Positions 1 to 5,379 of a stretch of DNA of 7,144 nucleotides are shown piece after piece. Location of the stretch: the NCBI GenBank assembly GCA_014799765.1, contig JAAVHK010000113.1, positions 1 to 7,144 on the forward strand, read 5' to 3'. Position numbers and translations under genes: made by a program. Positions within the stretch are counted from its first letter, which is position 1, and each line of letters begins with the position of its first letter. The stretch comes from Ruminococcus sp. (lineage in GTDB: Bacteria; Bacillota; Clostridia; Oscillospirales; Ruminococcaceae). The notes below the pieces were generated by a model, which worked only from the letters and a program-made list of their open reading frames with translations, had not been told where the DNA came from and did no database searches.

Positions 1-563
1 ATAATATAAAGATAAAAGGTCTGACCGATACAACCATAACCACTCCGGAAGCTACCATAACTCAGGACGGAAAATATCTCGCCGGCTGGAAAGACGACGA
101 CACTGGCGAAGTTTACTCTGTAGGTACTGAATACATGATTATGGGTGCCCTCGAAGGCAAAGGCATTTCCCTTACTGCCGTATGGGAAGAAGGTACAGCA
201 CCGGCGACTACTACTACAAAAACTACACAGTCAACTGAAACTACTACAACCACTACTACCACCACCACTACCGCTACTACTACAACTGAATCTGCAACCG
301 GAACTACTACAACTACTACCACGGAAAACAAAGATATAGTATGGGGTGATGCCAATGAAGACGGTGAACTTTCTTTATCAGACGCCGTTCTGATAATGCA
401 ATCCCTCTCAAATCCTGATGTATACAGTCTGACGGAAACAGGAAAAATAAATGCTGATGTAGCTTATCACGGCGACGGCGTTACTACTGCTGATGCTCTC
501 GTTATACAGAAAATCGGTATAAATTTAATAGATGTTAAAGATTTACCGCTTGATGCTGAATAA
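1..563 (+). CDS. Dockerin type I protein, C-terminal part (5' end outside window)
   Basis: The reading frame is open from base 3 to the TAA at 561-563, so only the last 186 residues are present. Three modules are visible in order. First comes a B-repeat-like module (InlB / Flg_new type) with the typical '..YLAGWKDDDTGEVYSVGTEY..' and closing 'SLTAVWEE'. Then a Thr-rich linker (195-323). Last is a type I dockerin (about 333-563) whose first calcium loop is GDANEDGELSLSD, followed by helix AVLIMQSL, and whose second loop is DVAYHGDGVTTAD, followed by ALVIQK. Dockerins bind cohesins on scaffoldin proteins, so the protein is probably secreted and docked to a cellulosome-like complex. The catalytic or binding module that would define its job lies upstream and is not seen. 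The second loop is two residues longer than the canonical 11-residue spacing. A bidirectional terminator follows 10 bp after the stop. The family call is firm; the overall function is unknown. Confidence 0.9.
   Translation, partial: NIKIKGLTDTTITTPEATITQDGKYLAGWKDDDTGEVYSVGTEYMIMGALEGKGISLTAVWEEGTAPATTTTKTTQSTETTTTTTTTTTTATTTTESATGTTTTTTTENKDIVWGDANEDGELSLSDAVLIMQSLSNPDVYSLTETGKINADVAYHGDGVTTADALVIQKIGINLIDVKDLPLDAE
195..323 (+). repeat. Thr-codon (ACN) low-complexity tract, protein linker
   Basis: About 31 of 43 codons are threonine, written as mixed ACT, ACA and ACC. The DNA therefore reads as an imperfect ACT microsatellite almost without G, interrupted by short K, QSTE, A, ESATG segments. 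It encodes the flexible, probably O-glycosylated linker between the B-repeat module and the dockerin. Because the unit is three bases, copy-number change would alter linker length without shifting frame. Confidence 0.9.
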
Positions 564-570
564 AATAAAA

Positions 571-600
571 AGCTGTCCGGAATTTCCGGACAGTTTTTTT
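571..600. terminator. Bidirectional intrinsic terminator between convergent genes
   Basis: A perfect 9-bp GC-rich stem (CTGTCCGGA / TCCGGACAG) at 573-581 and 585-593, with loop ATT, is followed on the plus strand by seven T (594-600). It is preceded by an A-rich run (562-571) that becomes the T-rich tract on the minus strand. It lies 10 bp after the dockerin-protein stop and 20 bp after the mntP stop, so it can end both convergent transcripts. Confidence 0.93.
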
Positions 601-612
601 GCGTTTCGTATG

Positions 613-1161
613 TTAATTCAGAAACATTTTCAATCCTATGAAAACAAGTACAGCTCCGCCGGTAATTTCAGCATATTTTCCGTACCTGCTCCCGAAACGG
701 TTTCCTATAAATACACCGGTCAGCGAAAGCAGAAAAGTTACAATGCCTATCACCGATACCGAAAGAAAAATATCTGTTCTGTGTGCAGAAAAAACTACTC
801 CTACTGCCATAGCATCTATACTTGTCGCAACCGACAATACAAAAATATCTTTCAGAGAAAATTTATACTCACTGTCAGAACTGTCTTCCGGAAAAAATGC
901 TTCCCATATCATCTTACCGCCGATAATCAGAAGAAGTATAAAAGCTATCCACCTGTCGTAACGTGCCGTGATTTCCGCAAAATTACTTCCTAAAAAATAA
1001 CCGGCAAGTGGCATTACCGCCTGAAAAATTCCGAAAAACAACGCCGTAAGAAATGCTCCGGTATGATTTATTTTCCGCATTCTTATTCCCTGACACACCG
1101 ACGCAGAAAAGGCATCTGTTGCAAGTCCGACGGCAAGCAGAAATATTTCCGTAAAATTCAT
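613..1161 (-). CDS. mntP: Manganese efflux pump MntP (DUF204 family)
   Basis: This 182-residue integral membrane protein matches the MntP/YebN family, which exports Mn2+ and protects against manganese excess. It shows the family's inverted duplication of two three-helix halves. The key acidic residues sit in matching motifs: D16 in GLATDAFSAS and D116 in ATSIDAMAVG, with GKYAEITGGAVLVFIGLKM as the last helix. The ATG at 1161 was chosen because AGGGGG lies 8 nt upstream. A TTG seven codons earlier (1179) has no ribosome-binding site and would run through that SD. The SD is buried in a hairpin (1162-1206) that ends in a T-tract directly before the ATG. No Mn riboswitch (yybP-ykoY type) is evident, as only 55 nt separate it from the preceding gene. 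Its 3' end faces the bidirectional terminator at 571-600. Length is usual for the family. Confidence 0.93.
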   Translation of the reverse strand: MNFTEIFLLAVGLATDAFSASVCQGIRMRKINHTGAFLTALFFGIFQAVMPLAGYFLGSNFAEITARYDRWIAFILLLIIGGKMIWEAFFPEDSSDSEYKFSLKDIFVLSVATSIDAMAVGVVFSAHRTDIFLSVSVIGIVTFLLSLTGVFIGNRFGSRYGKYAEITGGAVLVFIGLKMFLN

Positions 1162-1206
1162 AAAAAAATCCCCCTGCAATACTTTTTATAATTATATTGC
1201 AGAGAG
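1162..1206 (-). terminator. Terminator-like hairpin that also buries the mntP SD
   Basis: Read on the minus strand, CTCTCTGCAATA (1206-1195) pairs with TATTGCAGGGGG (1181-1170). This gives a 12-bp stem with two G-U pairs and a 13-nt AT-rich loop. One A and seven T (1168-1162) follow. It begins 11 nt after the GNAT stop codon, the usual place for an intrinsic terminator, so it probably ends the rplU-to-GNAT transcript. The 3' arm contains AGGGGG, the mntP Shine-Dalgarno, so any read-through RNA would also have its mntP start occluded. Structure is seen by eye; no folding energy was computed. Confidence 0.65.
1191..1196 (-). promoter_or_regulatory. Candidate -10 box for mntP, in the hairpin loop region
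   Basis: A perfect TATAAT occurs on the minus strand, spanning the hairpin loop and the edge of its 5' arm. Transcription would start near 1182-1185, leaving a roughly 22-nt leader that keeps the SD but lacks the 5' arm of the hairpin. The -35 is poor: the best match, TTGTAA (1222-1217, 4 of 6), sits 20 bp away, and 17-bp spacing gives essentially no match. The region is AT-rich, so chance occurrence is a real possibility. Confidence 0.3.
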
Positions 1207-1216
1207 ACTTGATATA

Positions 1217-1714
1217 TTACAACTTGTACTCCATTATATAATCATCCATGACATAACCATTTCCTATATCGGTCACGACGGAATCAATTATTACAAAACC
1301 GGTTTTCTTATAGACCTTAACCGCATGGCTGTTATACTTGTTTACGGTCAGATATACCGATTTTTTACCGGCGTTCCGTGCTTCCTCAAAGACTTTCGCA
1401 AGCATTAGTGAAGCTGTTCCCATACCTCTTGCGGATTCGTGAAGATATAGTTTACTGAGGAAAAAACGGTCATCATTTTCGGGTTTAACGCCGATATATC
1501 CGCATAAAGAGCCGTTGTTCCGGACTGCCATATAATAATAGTCCTGTGTTTCTGTCTGATTTTTCATAGCTCCGAAAGACTGGAATTTTTCTACCATATA
1601 GTCAATCTGACCGGCGGATATGATACCGACAAAGCATTCATGCCATATTTTTTCCGCCAGTACCGCTATTTCACGGAGTTCATTATCAGTTTTAATTTTT
1701 TCGATTGAAATCAT
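1217..1714 (-). CDS. GNAT-family N-acetyltransferase
   Basis: A 165-residue protein with the GNAT fold signature. These enzymes move an acetyl group from acetyl-CoA to an amine. Motif A is FLSKLYLHESARGMGTASLML, with the acetyl-CoA pyrophosphate-binding R96-x-x-G99-x-A101. Motif B is VNKYNSHAVKVYKKTGF, including Y135, the usual position of the general acid. The C-terminal end reads GNGYVMDDYIMEYKL, a pattern common in small-molecule acetyltransferases of gut Firmicutes. The substrate cannot be told from sequence. The ATG at 1714 lies only 6 bp after the yebC stop, and its SD (GAGGA) is formed by the last codons of yebC, so translation is probably coupled. It is the last gene before the hairpin at 1162-1206. 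Its link to the ribosome genes upstream is positional only. Confidence 0.88.
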   Translation of the reverse strand: MISIEKIKTDNELREIAVLAEKIWHECFVGIISAGQIDYMVEKFQSFGAMKNQTETQDYYYMAVRNNGSLCGYIGVKPENDDRFFLSKLYLHESARGMGTASLMLAKVFEEARNAGKKSVYLTVNKYNSHAVKVYKKTGFVIIDSVVTDIGNGYVMDDYIMEYKL

Positions 1715-1720
1715 ATTAAA

Positions 1721-2455
1721 TTATTCCTCAGAGGGCATTTCCCAGTTGTGATAGACGTTCTGAACGTCGTCATTGTCTTCGAGATGTTCGAGAAGTAAGT
1801 TCATTTTCTTGATGTGTTCCTCGTCGGTGAGGGTTGTATAATTTGCCGGAATCTGTTCAATTTCAGCGGAGAGAATATTATAACCCTTTCCGGTGAGACC
1901 CTCACGGACTGTATTAATATTTTCCGGTGAACATTCGATTTCAACTGTTTCTTCGTTCATGTCGAAATCATCTCCACCACACTCGAAAACATCTTCCATG
2001 ACTGTATCTTCGTCGAGACCGGTATTTTCAAGTATAACGATTCCCTTTTTTGTAAACATGAATGATACACAACCAGTTGTGCCGAGATTTCCGCCGAATT
2101 TGTCAAAATAGTGACGTACATCACCGGCGGTACGGTTTTTGTTATCGGTAAGGCATTCTACTATAACCGCTACACCATTCGGTCCGTACCCCTCATAAAT
2201 CATAGTTTCGTAATTGTTTTTGTCCTCACCGCCAGCGGCTTTCTTTATGACACGTTCTATATTATCGTTAGGAACGTTATTAGCCTTTGCCTTTGCGATA
2301 AGGTCACGGAGCTTGCTGTTGTTGTTAGGGTCAGCACCGCCCTCTTTTACAACGACGGTTATTTCACGTCCTATTTTGGTAAAGATTTTACCCTTGACAG
2401 CGTCTGTAGCTTCTTTTTTACGCTTTATATTGTTCCATTTTGAATGACCTGACAT
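1721..2455 (-). CDS. yebC: YebC/PmpR/TACO1-family protein
   Basis: A 244-residue full-length member of the YebC/TACO1 family. The signature N-terminus MSGHSKWNNIKRKKEATDA and the following KGKIFTKIGREI, EGYGPNGVAVIVE and NKNRTAGDVRHYF blocks are all present. The highly acidic C-terminal third (DEEHIKKMNLLLEHLEDNDDVQNVYHN) is also typical. The family was long annotated as transcriptional regulators. The mitochondrial homologue TACO1 is a translational activator, and more recent bacterial work ties the family to relief of ribosome stalling at proline-rich stretches. The neighbourhood here (L21, L27, Obg, Mini-III) fits a translation role better than transcription. ATG 2455 has a clear AAAGGAG 10 nt upstream, right after the stop of the small membrane protein gene (15-bp gap). 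Identity is firm; the precise activity in this organism is inferred. Confidence 0.95.
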   Translation of the reverse strand: MSGHSKWNNIKRKKEATDAVKGKIFTKIGREITVVVKEGGADPNNNSKLRDLIAKAKANNVPNDNIERVIKKAAGGEDKNNYETMIYEGYGPNGVAVIVECLTDNKNRTAGDVRHYFDKFGGNLGTTGCVSFMFTKKGIVILENTGLDEDTVMEDVFECGGDDFDMNEETVEIECSPENINTVREGLTGKGYNILSAEIEQIPANYTTLTDEEHIKKMNLLLEHLEDNDDVQNVYHNWEMPSEE

Positions 2456-2470
2456 TTTTTAACTGCTCCT

Positions 2471-2707
2471 TTAATCTGTAGTATTATAATAATAATCGGC
2501 GTCCGAACCTCTTTTGATTCTGCTGATTTTGCTGTGTTTTTCGTCGAAGTAGTCGTATACGGCGACTATTACCGCACCTGCTGAAAATCCAAGCAGAAAG
2601 CCGATAAACATTCCCTTGTTGAAGTTTTCCGGACACTTCAGGCAGGTATTCTTCTTACTTTTTGTGACTTTTATTTTTTTTACTGGTTTAACTGAATTTT
2701 TTTCCAT
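2471..2707 (-). CDS. Small single-pass membrane protein with glycine zipper, unknown function
   Basis: I do not recognise this 78-residue protein. The N-terminal 31 residues are very basic (10 Lys) and contain a C22-x-x-C25 pair. A single hydrophobic segment follows at about 33-51 (MFIGFLLGFSAGAVIVAVY). Within and just before it, glycines fall every fourth residue (G32, G36, G40, G44), a glycine-zipper pattern known to pack membrane helices against each other. The C-terminal tail mixes charges and ends with a tyrosine cluster (DYYYNTTD). The positive-inside rule predicts a cytoplasmic N-terminus. There is no signal peptidase site. The layout loosely recalls YtxH-like small proteins, but similarity is too slight to name it. 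It is very likely a real gene: AGGGAG lies 10 nt before the ATG at 2707, the gap from mrnC is 18 bp, and its own stop abuts the yebC SD. Confidence 0.8.
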   Translation of the reverse strand: MEKNSVKPVKKIKVTKSKKNTCLKCPENFNKGMFIGFLLGFSAGAVIVAVYDYFDEKHSKISRIKRGSDADYYYNTTD

Positions 2708-2725
2708 AACAAATCAACTCCCTAT

Positions 2726-3142
2726 TTAAAATTCCGGCAGAACATTTCCAATAATGACGTTAAAAATCTGTGATATGCGTTCTTCCTGACCAGTAAGAAA
2801 CAGATACCCGAAAAGACATTCTATAGCGGTAGCCCGTCTGTAGTCGACGGCTTCGGCGTGTTTAGGGACTGTGTTTCCTGTAGAATTTCTGCCACGTTTC
2901 AGGACGGAAATTTCTTTTTCCGTAAGAATTTCCGCTACATTGTCGTAAACCGAAGACTGAAATTCCGCACATACAAGTTTTATCTTTGCGGTATGAAGTT
3001 TAGCCACCGGCATATTAGCCCGACGAAGCAGGAAATCACGTACAAGTGTATCGTAAACGCTGTCGCCGAGGAATGCGAGGGAAAGCGGACTATACTGACC
3101 GGCTTCACGTTCCGACATTGGCTTATCAGCGGATATAATCAA
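2726..3142 (-). CDS. mrnC: Mini-ribonuclease III (MrnC)
   Basis: Mini-III is a dimeric RNase III catalytic domain without a double-stranded-RNA-binding domain. In Bacillus it makes the final cuts that mature 23S rRNA. Conserved motifs are present: LSLAFLGDSVYDTLVR, with catalytic Asp in the GDSVYD block; the RGRNS loop; HAEAVDYRRAT; and ATAIECLFGYLFL, with the second catalytic acid (Glu in IEC). The protein stops after this domain, as expected for the family. The start is uncertain. The only nearby ATG (3118) has no SD. The TTG at 3142 has GAGGG (3155-3151) exactly 8 nt upstream and is preferred here, giving 138 residues and a 17-bp overlap with obgE. A TTG at 3157 is also in frame, with only a distant AGGAAGG. 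The overlap implies translational coupling to Obg. Confidence 0.9.
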   Translation of the reverse strand: MIISADKPMSEREAGQYSPLSLAFLGDSVYDTLVRDFLLRRANMPVAKLHTAKIKLVCAEFQSSVYDNVAEILTEKEISVLKRGRNSTGNTVPKHAEAVDYRRATAIECLFGYLFLTGQEERISQIFNVIIGNVLPEF

Positions 3143-4403
3143 ATTCAAAGCCCTCAATGTCTACAGTATCGCCTTCCTGTACGCCCATTTTTTCGAGTTC
3201 CGCTATAATACCGCTGTTTATAAGAACTCTCTGGAAATACTGCAATGAAGAATAGTCTTCAGGGTCAACGGTACGCATAACAGGCTGTAACCATTGTGCC
3301 TTGACAAAATAAACGCCGTCCTCAACCGTGATTTCAAATTTCTTTCCATTGCCTACCATGTCATCAAGTTCCGCCTGTGTAAGCGGTTCAGGTTCGTACT
3401 CCTTTATGGGTGGGAGAGTATCGAGAATTTCAGAAATTTTCTTCACAAGTTCGGAAGTTCCTTTAGTAGTCGCCGACGATATACAGAAGAAAGGCAAGCC
3501 TTTTTCCTCGATATACTGACGGAAATTTTTTATCTGTTCTTCGGTTGCCATATCTGATTTATTACCGGCTACAATCTGCGGACGTTCTGCCAGTTCCGCA
3601 TTAAATTTAGCGAGTTCAGCGTTTATCACCTCGAAATCCTCACAAGGATTGCGTCCTTCAATGCCGGAAACGTCTACAACGTGGACGATAAGCCTACATC
3701 TTTCCACGTGACGTAAAAATTCGTGTCCGAGACCTACGCCATCGCCAGCACCCTCGATAAGTCCGGGGATATCCGCCATGACGAAAGATTTTTCTTCGTC
3801 CGCACGGACAACGCCAAGCACAGGAGTAAGTGTGGTAAAATGATAGTTGGCTATTTTAGGTTTGGCGGCACTTACGACTGAAATCAATGTTGATTTTCCT
3901 ACATTAGGATAGCCGACAAGTCCTACATCAGCGAGTAATTTCAATTCAAGAGTAACGTCAAATTCCTCACCCATGAAGCCTGGTTTTGCGAATTTAGGAA
4001 TCTGTCGTGTAGGTGTAGCGAAGTGGACATTACCTTTTCCGCCAGCTCCGCCACGTGCGAGAATTTTAGGCTCGTCGGTGGACATATCCGCCATGATTCT
4101 GCCGGTGTTTGCGTCACGGATAATTGTTCCACGCGGAACTTTTATAATAAGAGGTTCAGCACTTCTGCCGGTACAGTTTCGGGAAGAGCCGTTCTGACCA
4201 CGTTCAGCGACGTATTTTCTTTTGTATCTGAAATCAATCAGGGTTGAAAAATTATCGTCAACCTGAAAAATTACGTCACCGCCCCGACCGCCGTCGCCAC
4301 CGTCCGGACCTCCTGCGGCGACGTACTTTTCACGGTGGAAAGATACAGCACCGTCACCGCCGTCACCGGCTTTAATTTTTATTTTCGCCTTATCAACGAA
4401 CAT
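3126..4403 (-). CDS. obgE: GTPase Obg, 50S ribosome assembly
   Basis: A full-length 425-residue Obg/CgtA GTPase, essential in most bacteria for late 50S subunit assembly and linked to (p)ppGpp responses. The N-terminal glycine-rich Obg fold (about 1-158) begins MFVDKAKIKIKAGDGGDG and carries the GGPDGGDGGRGG stretch. The G domain shows all motifs: G1 GYPNVGKS (164-171), G2 FTTLTP (189-194), G3 DIPG (211-214), G4 NKSD (281-284) and G5 SSA (309-311). A C-terminal OCT domain (about 352-425) is present and ends EGFEFDYIR. ATG 4403 was chosen because GGAGGT lies 5 nt upstream and the family N-terminus starts here. The longer frame from a GTG at 4445 would translate through a hairpin and is rejected. 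The gene follows rpmA as in many Firmicutes, but a terminator-like hairpin sits in the 62-bp gap. Its 3' end overlaps mrnC. Confidence 0.97.
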   Translation of the reverse strand: MFVDKAKIKIKAGDGGDGAVSFHREKYVAAGGPDGGDGGRGGDVIFQVDDNFSTLIDFRYKRKYVAERGQNGSSRNCTGRSAEPLIIKVPRGTIIRDANTGRIMADMSTDEPKILARGGAGGKGNVHFATPTRQIPKFAKPGFMGEEFDVTLELKLLADVGLVGYPNVGKSTLISVVSAAKPKIANYHFTTLTPVLGVVRADEEKSFVMADIPGLIEGAGDGVGLGHEFLRHVERCRLIVHVVDVSGIEGRNPCEDFEVINAELAKFNAELAERPQIVAGNKSDMATEEQIKNFRQYIEEKGLPFFCISSATTKGTSELVKKISEILDTLPPIKEYEPEPLTQAELDDMVGNGKKFEITVEDGVYFVKAQWLQPVMRTVDPEDYSSLQYFQRVLINSGIIAELEKMGVQEGDTVDIEGFEFDYIR

Positions 4404-4424
4404 TTTATACCTCCGGATATTTCT

Positions 4425-4455
4425 AAAGAAAAATCCCAAGCACACGCTCGGGATT
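4425..4455 (-). terminator. Terminator or attenuator hairpin between rpmA and obgE
   Basis: On the minus strand AATCCCGAGC (4455-4446) pairs with GCTTGGGATT (4441-4432). This is a 10-bp stem with one G-U pair and a GTGT tetraloop, running into TTTTTCTTT (4433-4425). It starts 10 nt after the rpmA stop. Only about 10 nt separate its T-tract from the obgE SD (4414-4409), so no promoter fits behind it. Either it is leaky and sets the ratio of L27 to Obg messages, or obgE is served by a promoter inside upstream genes. Confidence 0.75.
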
Positions 4456-4465
4456 AACTTTTTAA

Positions 4466-4747
4466 TTACTGTTCTGCATAAACAGAAACTTTCTTGCGGT
4501 CACGACCGTAACGCTCGAATTTTACTCTGCCGTTTACAGTTGCGAACAGTGTATCATCTGAACCGATACCAACGCCCTCACCTGCATGAATGTGTGTACC
4601 TCTCTGACGAACGAGAATATTTCCAGCCTTTACAAACTGACCGTCTGCCCTTTTAACGCCAAGTCTCTTTGATTCAGAGTCACGACCGTTCTTTGTAGAA
4701 CCAACGCCCTTTTTATGAGCGAAAAACTGCATACTAATCTTAAACAT
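4466..4747 (-). CDS. rpmA: 50S ribosomal protein L27 (with cleavable N-terminal extension)
   Basis: A 93-residue L27, whose N-terminus reaches towards the peptidyl-transferase centre of the large subunit. The core is unmistakable: KKGVGSTKNGRDSESKRLGVKR, QRGTHIHAGEGVGIGSDDTLFA and GRVKFERYGRDRKKVSVY. It begins with the Firmicute extension MFKISMQFF before AHKKG. In Staphylococcus the matching peptide is removed after the two phenylalanines by protease Prp, whose gene lies immediately upstream here. ATG 4747 has GGAGGT 6 nt upstream. That SD lies within the last codons of prp, and only 2 bp separate the prp stop from the rpmA start, so translation is probably coupled. A terminator-like hairpin follows the stop. 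Confidence 0.97.
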   Translation of the reverse strand: MFKISMQFFAHKKGVGSTKNGRDSESKRLGVKRADGQFVKAGNILVRQRGTHIHAGEGVGIGSDDTLFATVNGRVKFERYGRDRKKVSVYAEQ

Positions 4748-4749
4748 AA

Positions 4750-5061
4750 TTACACCTCCGAAATAGTGATTTCAATAGTTTCGGGGAACTCTTCAAGGAT
4801 AGATTCGAGATGATTTCTGAAAACCTCAAGAACAGTACCGGAAGTATTTTCAGCTGACGTAATCCGACAGCTTATTAAATTATCCGATACGTTTATATGT
4901 GGATTGCATTCAAATGAATCAAGGATATTTACGGCAAACTGTACGGCGGAAGAAACCGATGCACATACAATATCGCTACCGGATTCCGCATAGCCTGCAT
5001 GACCGCTTATATCAAAACCCTTTAAAAGCCCGTCCGATTGGAAAAACTCTGCACGAATCAT
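4750..5061 (-). CDS. prp: Ribosomal-processing cysteine protease Prp (L27 maturation)
   Basis: A 103-residue member of the Prp (YsxB) family, the protease that clips the N-terminal extension of L27 in Firmicutes. The expected catalytic dyad is present: His21 in FDISGHAGYAESGSD and Cys33 in DIVCASVSSAVQF, matching the spacing of the staphylococcal enzyme. Position between rplU and rpmA is the classic arrangement, and the neighbouring L27 carries the matching MQFF cleavage motif, which supports the assignment independently. ATG 5061 lies 6 bp after the rplU stop. Its SD is weak (AAGG about 11 nt upstream, inside rplU's tail), suggesting lower, coupled translation, sensible for a catalytic protein between two stoichiometric ribosomal proteins. 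Confidence 0.95.
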   Translation of the reverse strand: MIRAEFFQSDGLLKGFDISGHAGYAESGSDIVCASVSSAVQFAVNILDSFECNPHINVSDNLISCRITSAENTSGTVLEVFRNHLESILEEFPETIEITISEV

Positions 5062-5067
5062 AAATGA

Positions 5068-5379
5068 TTATGCCTTGATAGCTTCAATTTTCACCTGAGT
5101 GTAAGGCTGTCTGTGACCCTGCTTTTTCTTCTCGCCTTTCTTGGGCTTGTAAGTGAAAACAGTGATTTTCTTAGCCTTGCCGTTCTTGATAACCTTAGCT
5201 TCAACAGTAGCACCCTCAACATAAGGAGTACCTATTTTGATACCGTCTTCTGCACCTACAACAGAAACCTTGTCAAAAGTAACTGTTTCGTCTGCATTGG
5301 CTGTAAGTTTTTCAATGAAGATAACGTCACCTTCATTAACCTGATACTGTTTACCGCCGGTTTCGATAACTGCGTACAT
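5068..5379 (-). CDS. rplU: 50S ribosomal protein L21
   Basis: A 103-residue L21, a large-subunit protein that binds 23S rRNA, of exactly typical length. The N-terminus MYAVIETGGKQYQVNEGD and the C-terminal signature KKKQGHRQPYTQVKI are diagnostic. ATG 5379 has AGGTG 6 nt upstream. A longer frame from a TTG at 5400 would run through that SD and is rejected. It is the first gene of the train and is driven by the strong promoter at 5494-5466 through an 80-nt structured leader. The SD hexamer CAGGTG has a perfect complement in the leader, hinting at translational autoregulation. Confidence 0.97.
   Translation of the reverse strand: MYAVIETGGKQYQVNEGDVIFIEKLTANADETVTFDKVSVVGAEDGIKIGTPYVEGATVEAKVIKNGKAKKITVFTYKPKKGEKKKQGHRQPYTQVKIEAIKA

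Noticed and set aside
195..323. CRISPR-like or tandem-repeat array
   Set aside because: The repeats are single codons inside an open reading frame, with no spacer structure.
113..355. Minus-strand open frame rich in valine
   Set aside because: It is the antisense shadow of the Thr-codon tract (ACN read backwards gives Val codons), with no SD and no domain.
532..993. Plus-strand open frames across the mntP region (also 638-961)
   Set aside because: They lie antisense to a well-supported membrane transporter, one crosses the terminator at 571-600, and their composition looks random.
1162..1179. N-terminal extension of MntP from a TTG at 1179
   Set aside because: No SD upstream; the extension is the SD and T-tract themselves. 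The ATG at 1161 puts the key Asp at residue 16, as in E. coli MntP.
1162..1216. Manganese (yybP-ykoY) riboswitch before mntP
   Set aside because: The 55-nt gap is too short for the aptamer, and only a single terminator-like hairpin is seen.
2111..2447. Plus-strand hydrophobic open frames antisense to yebC
   Set aside because: They are shadows of the yebC coding strand; no ribosome-binding site and no recognisable family.
4404..4445. N-terminal extension of Obg from a GTG at 4445
   Set aside because: It would translate through the terminator-like hairpin and the SD; the Obg family starts at MFVDKAKIK, where GGAGGT is correctly spaced.
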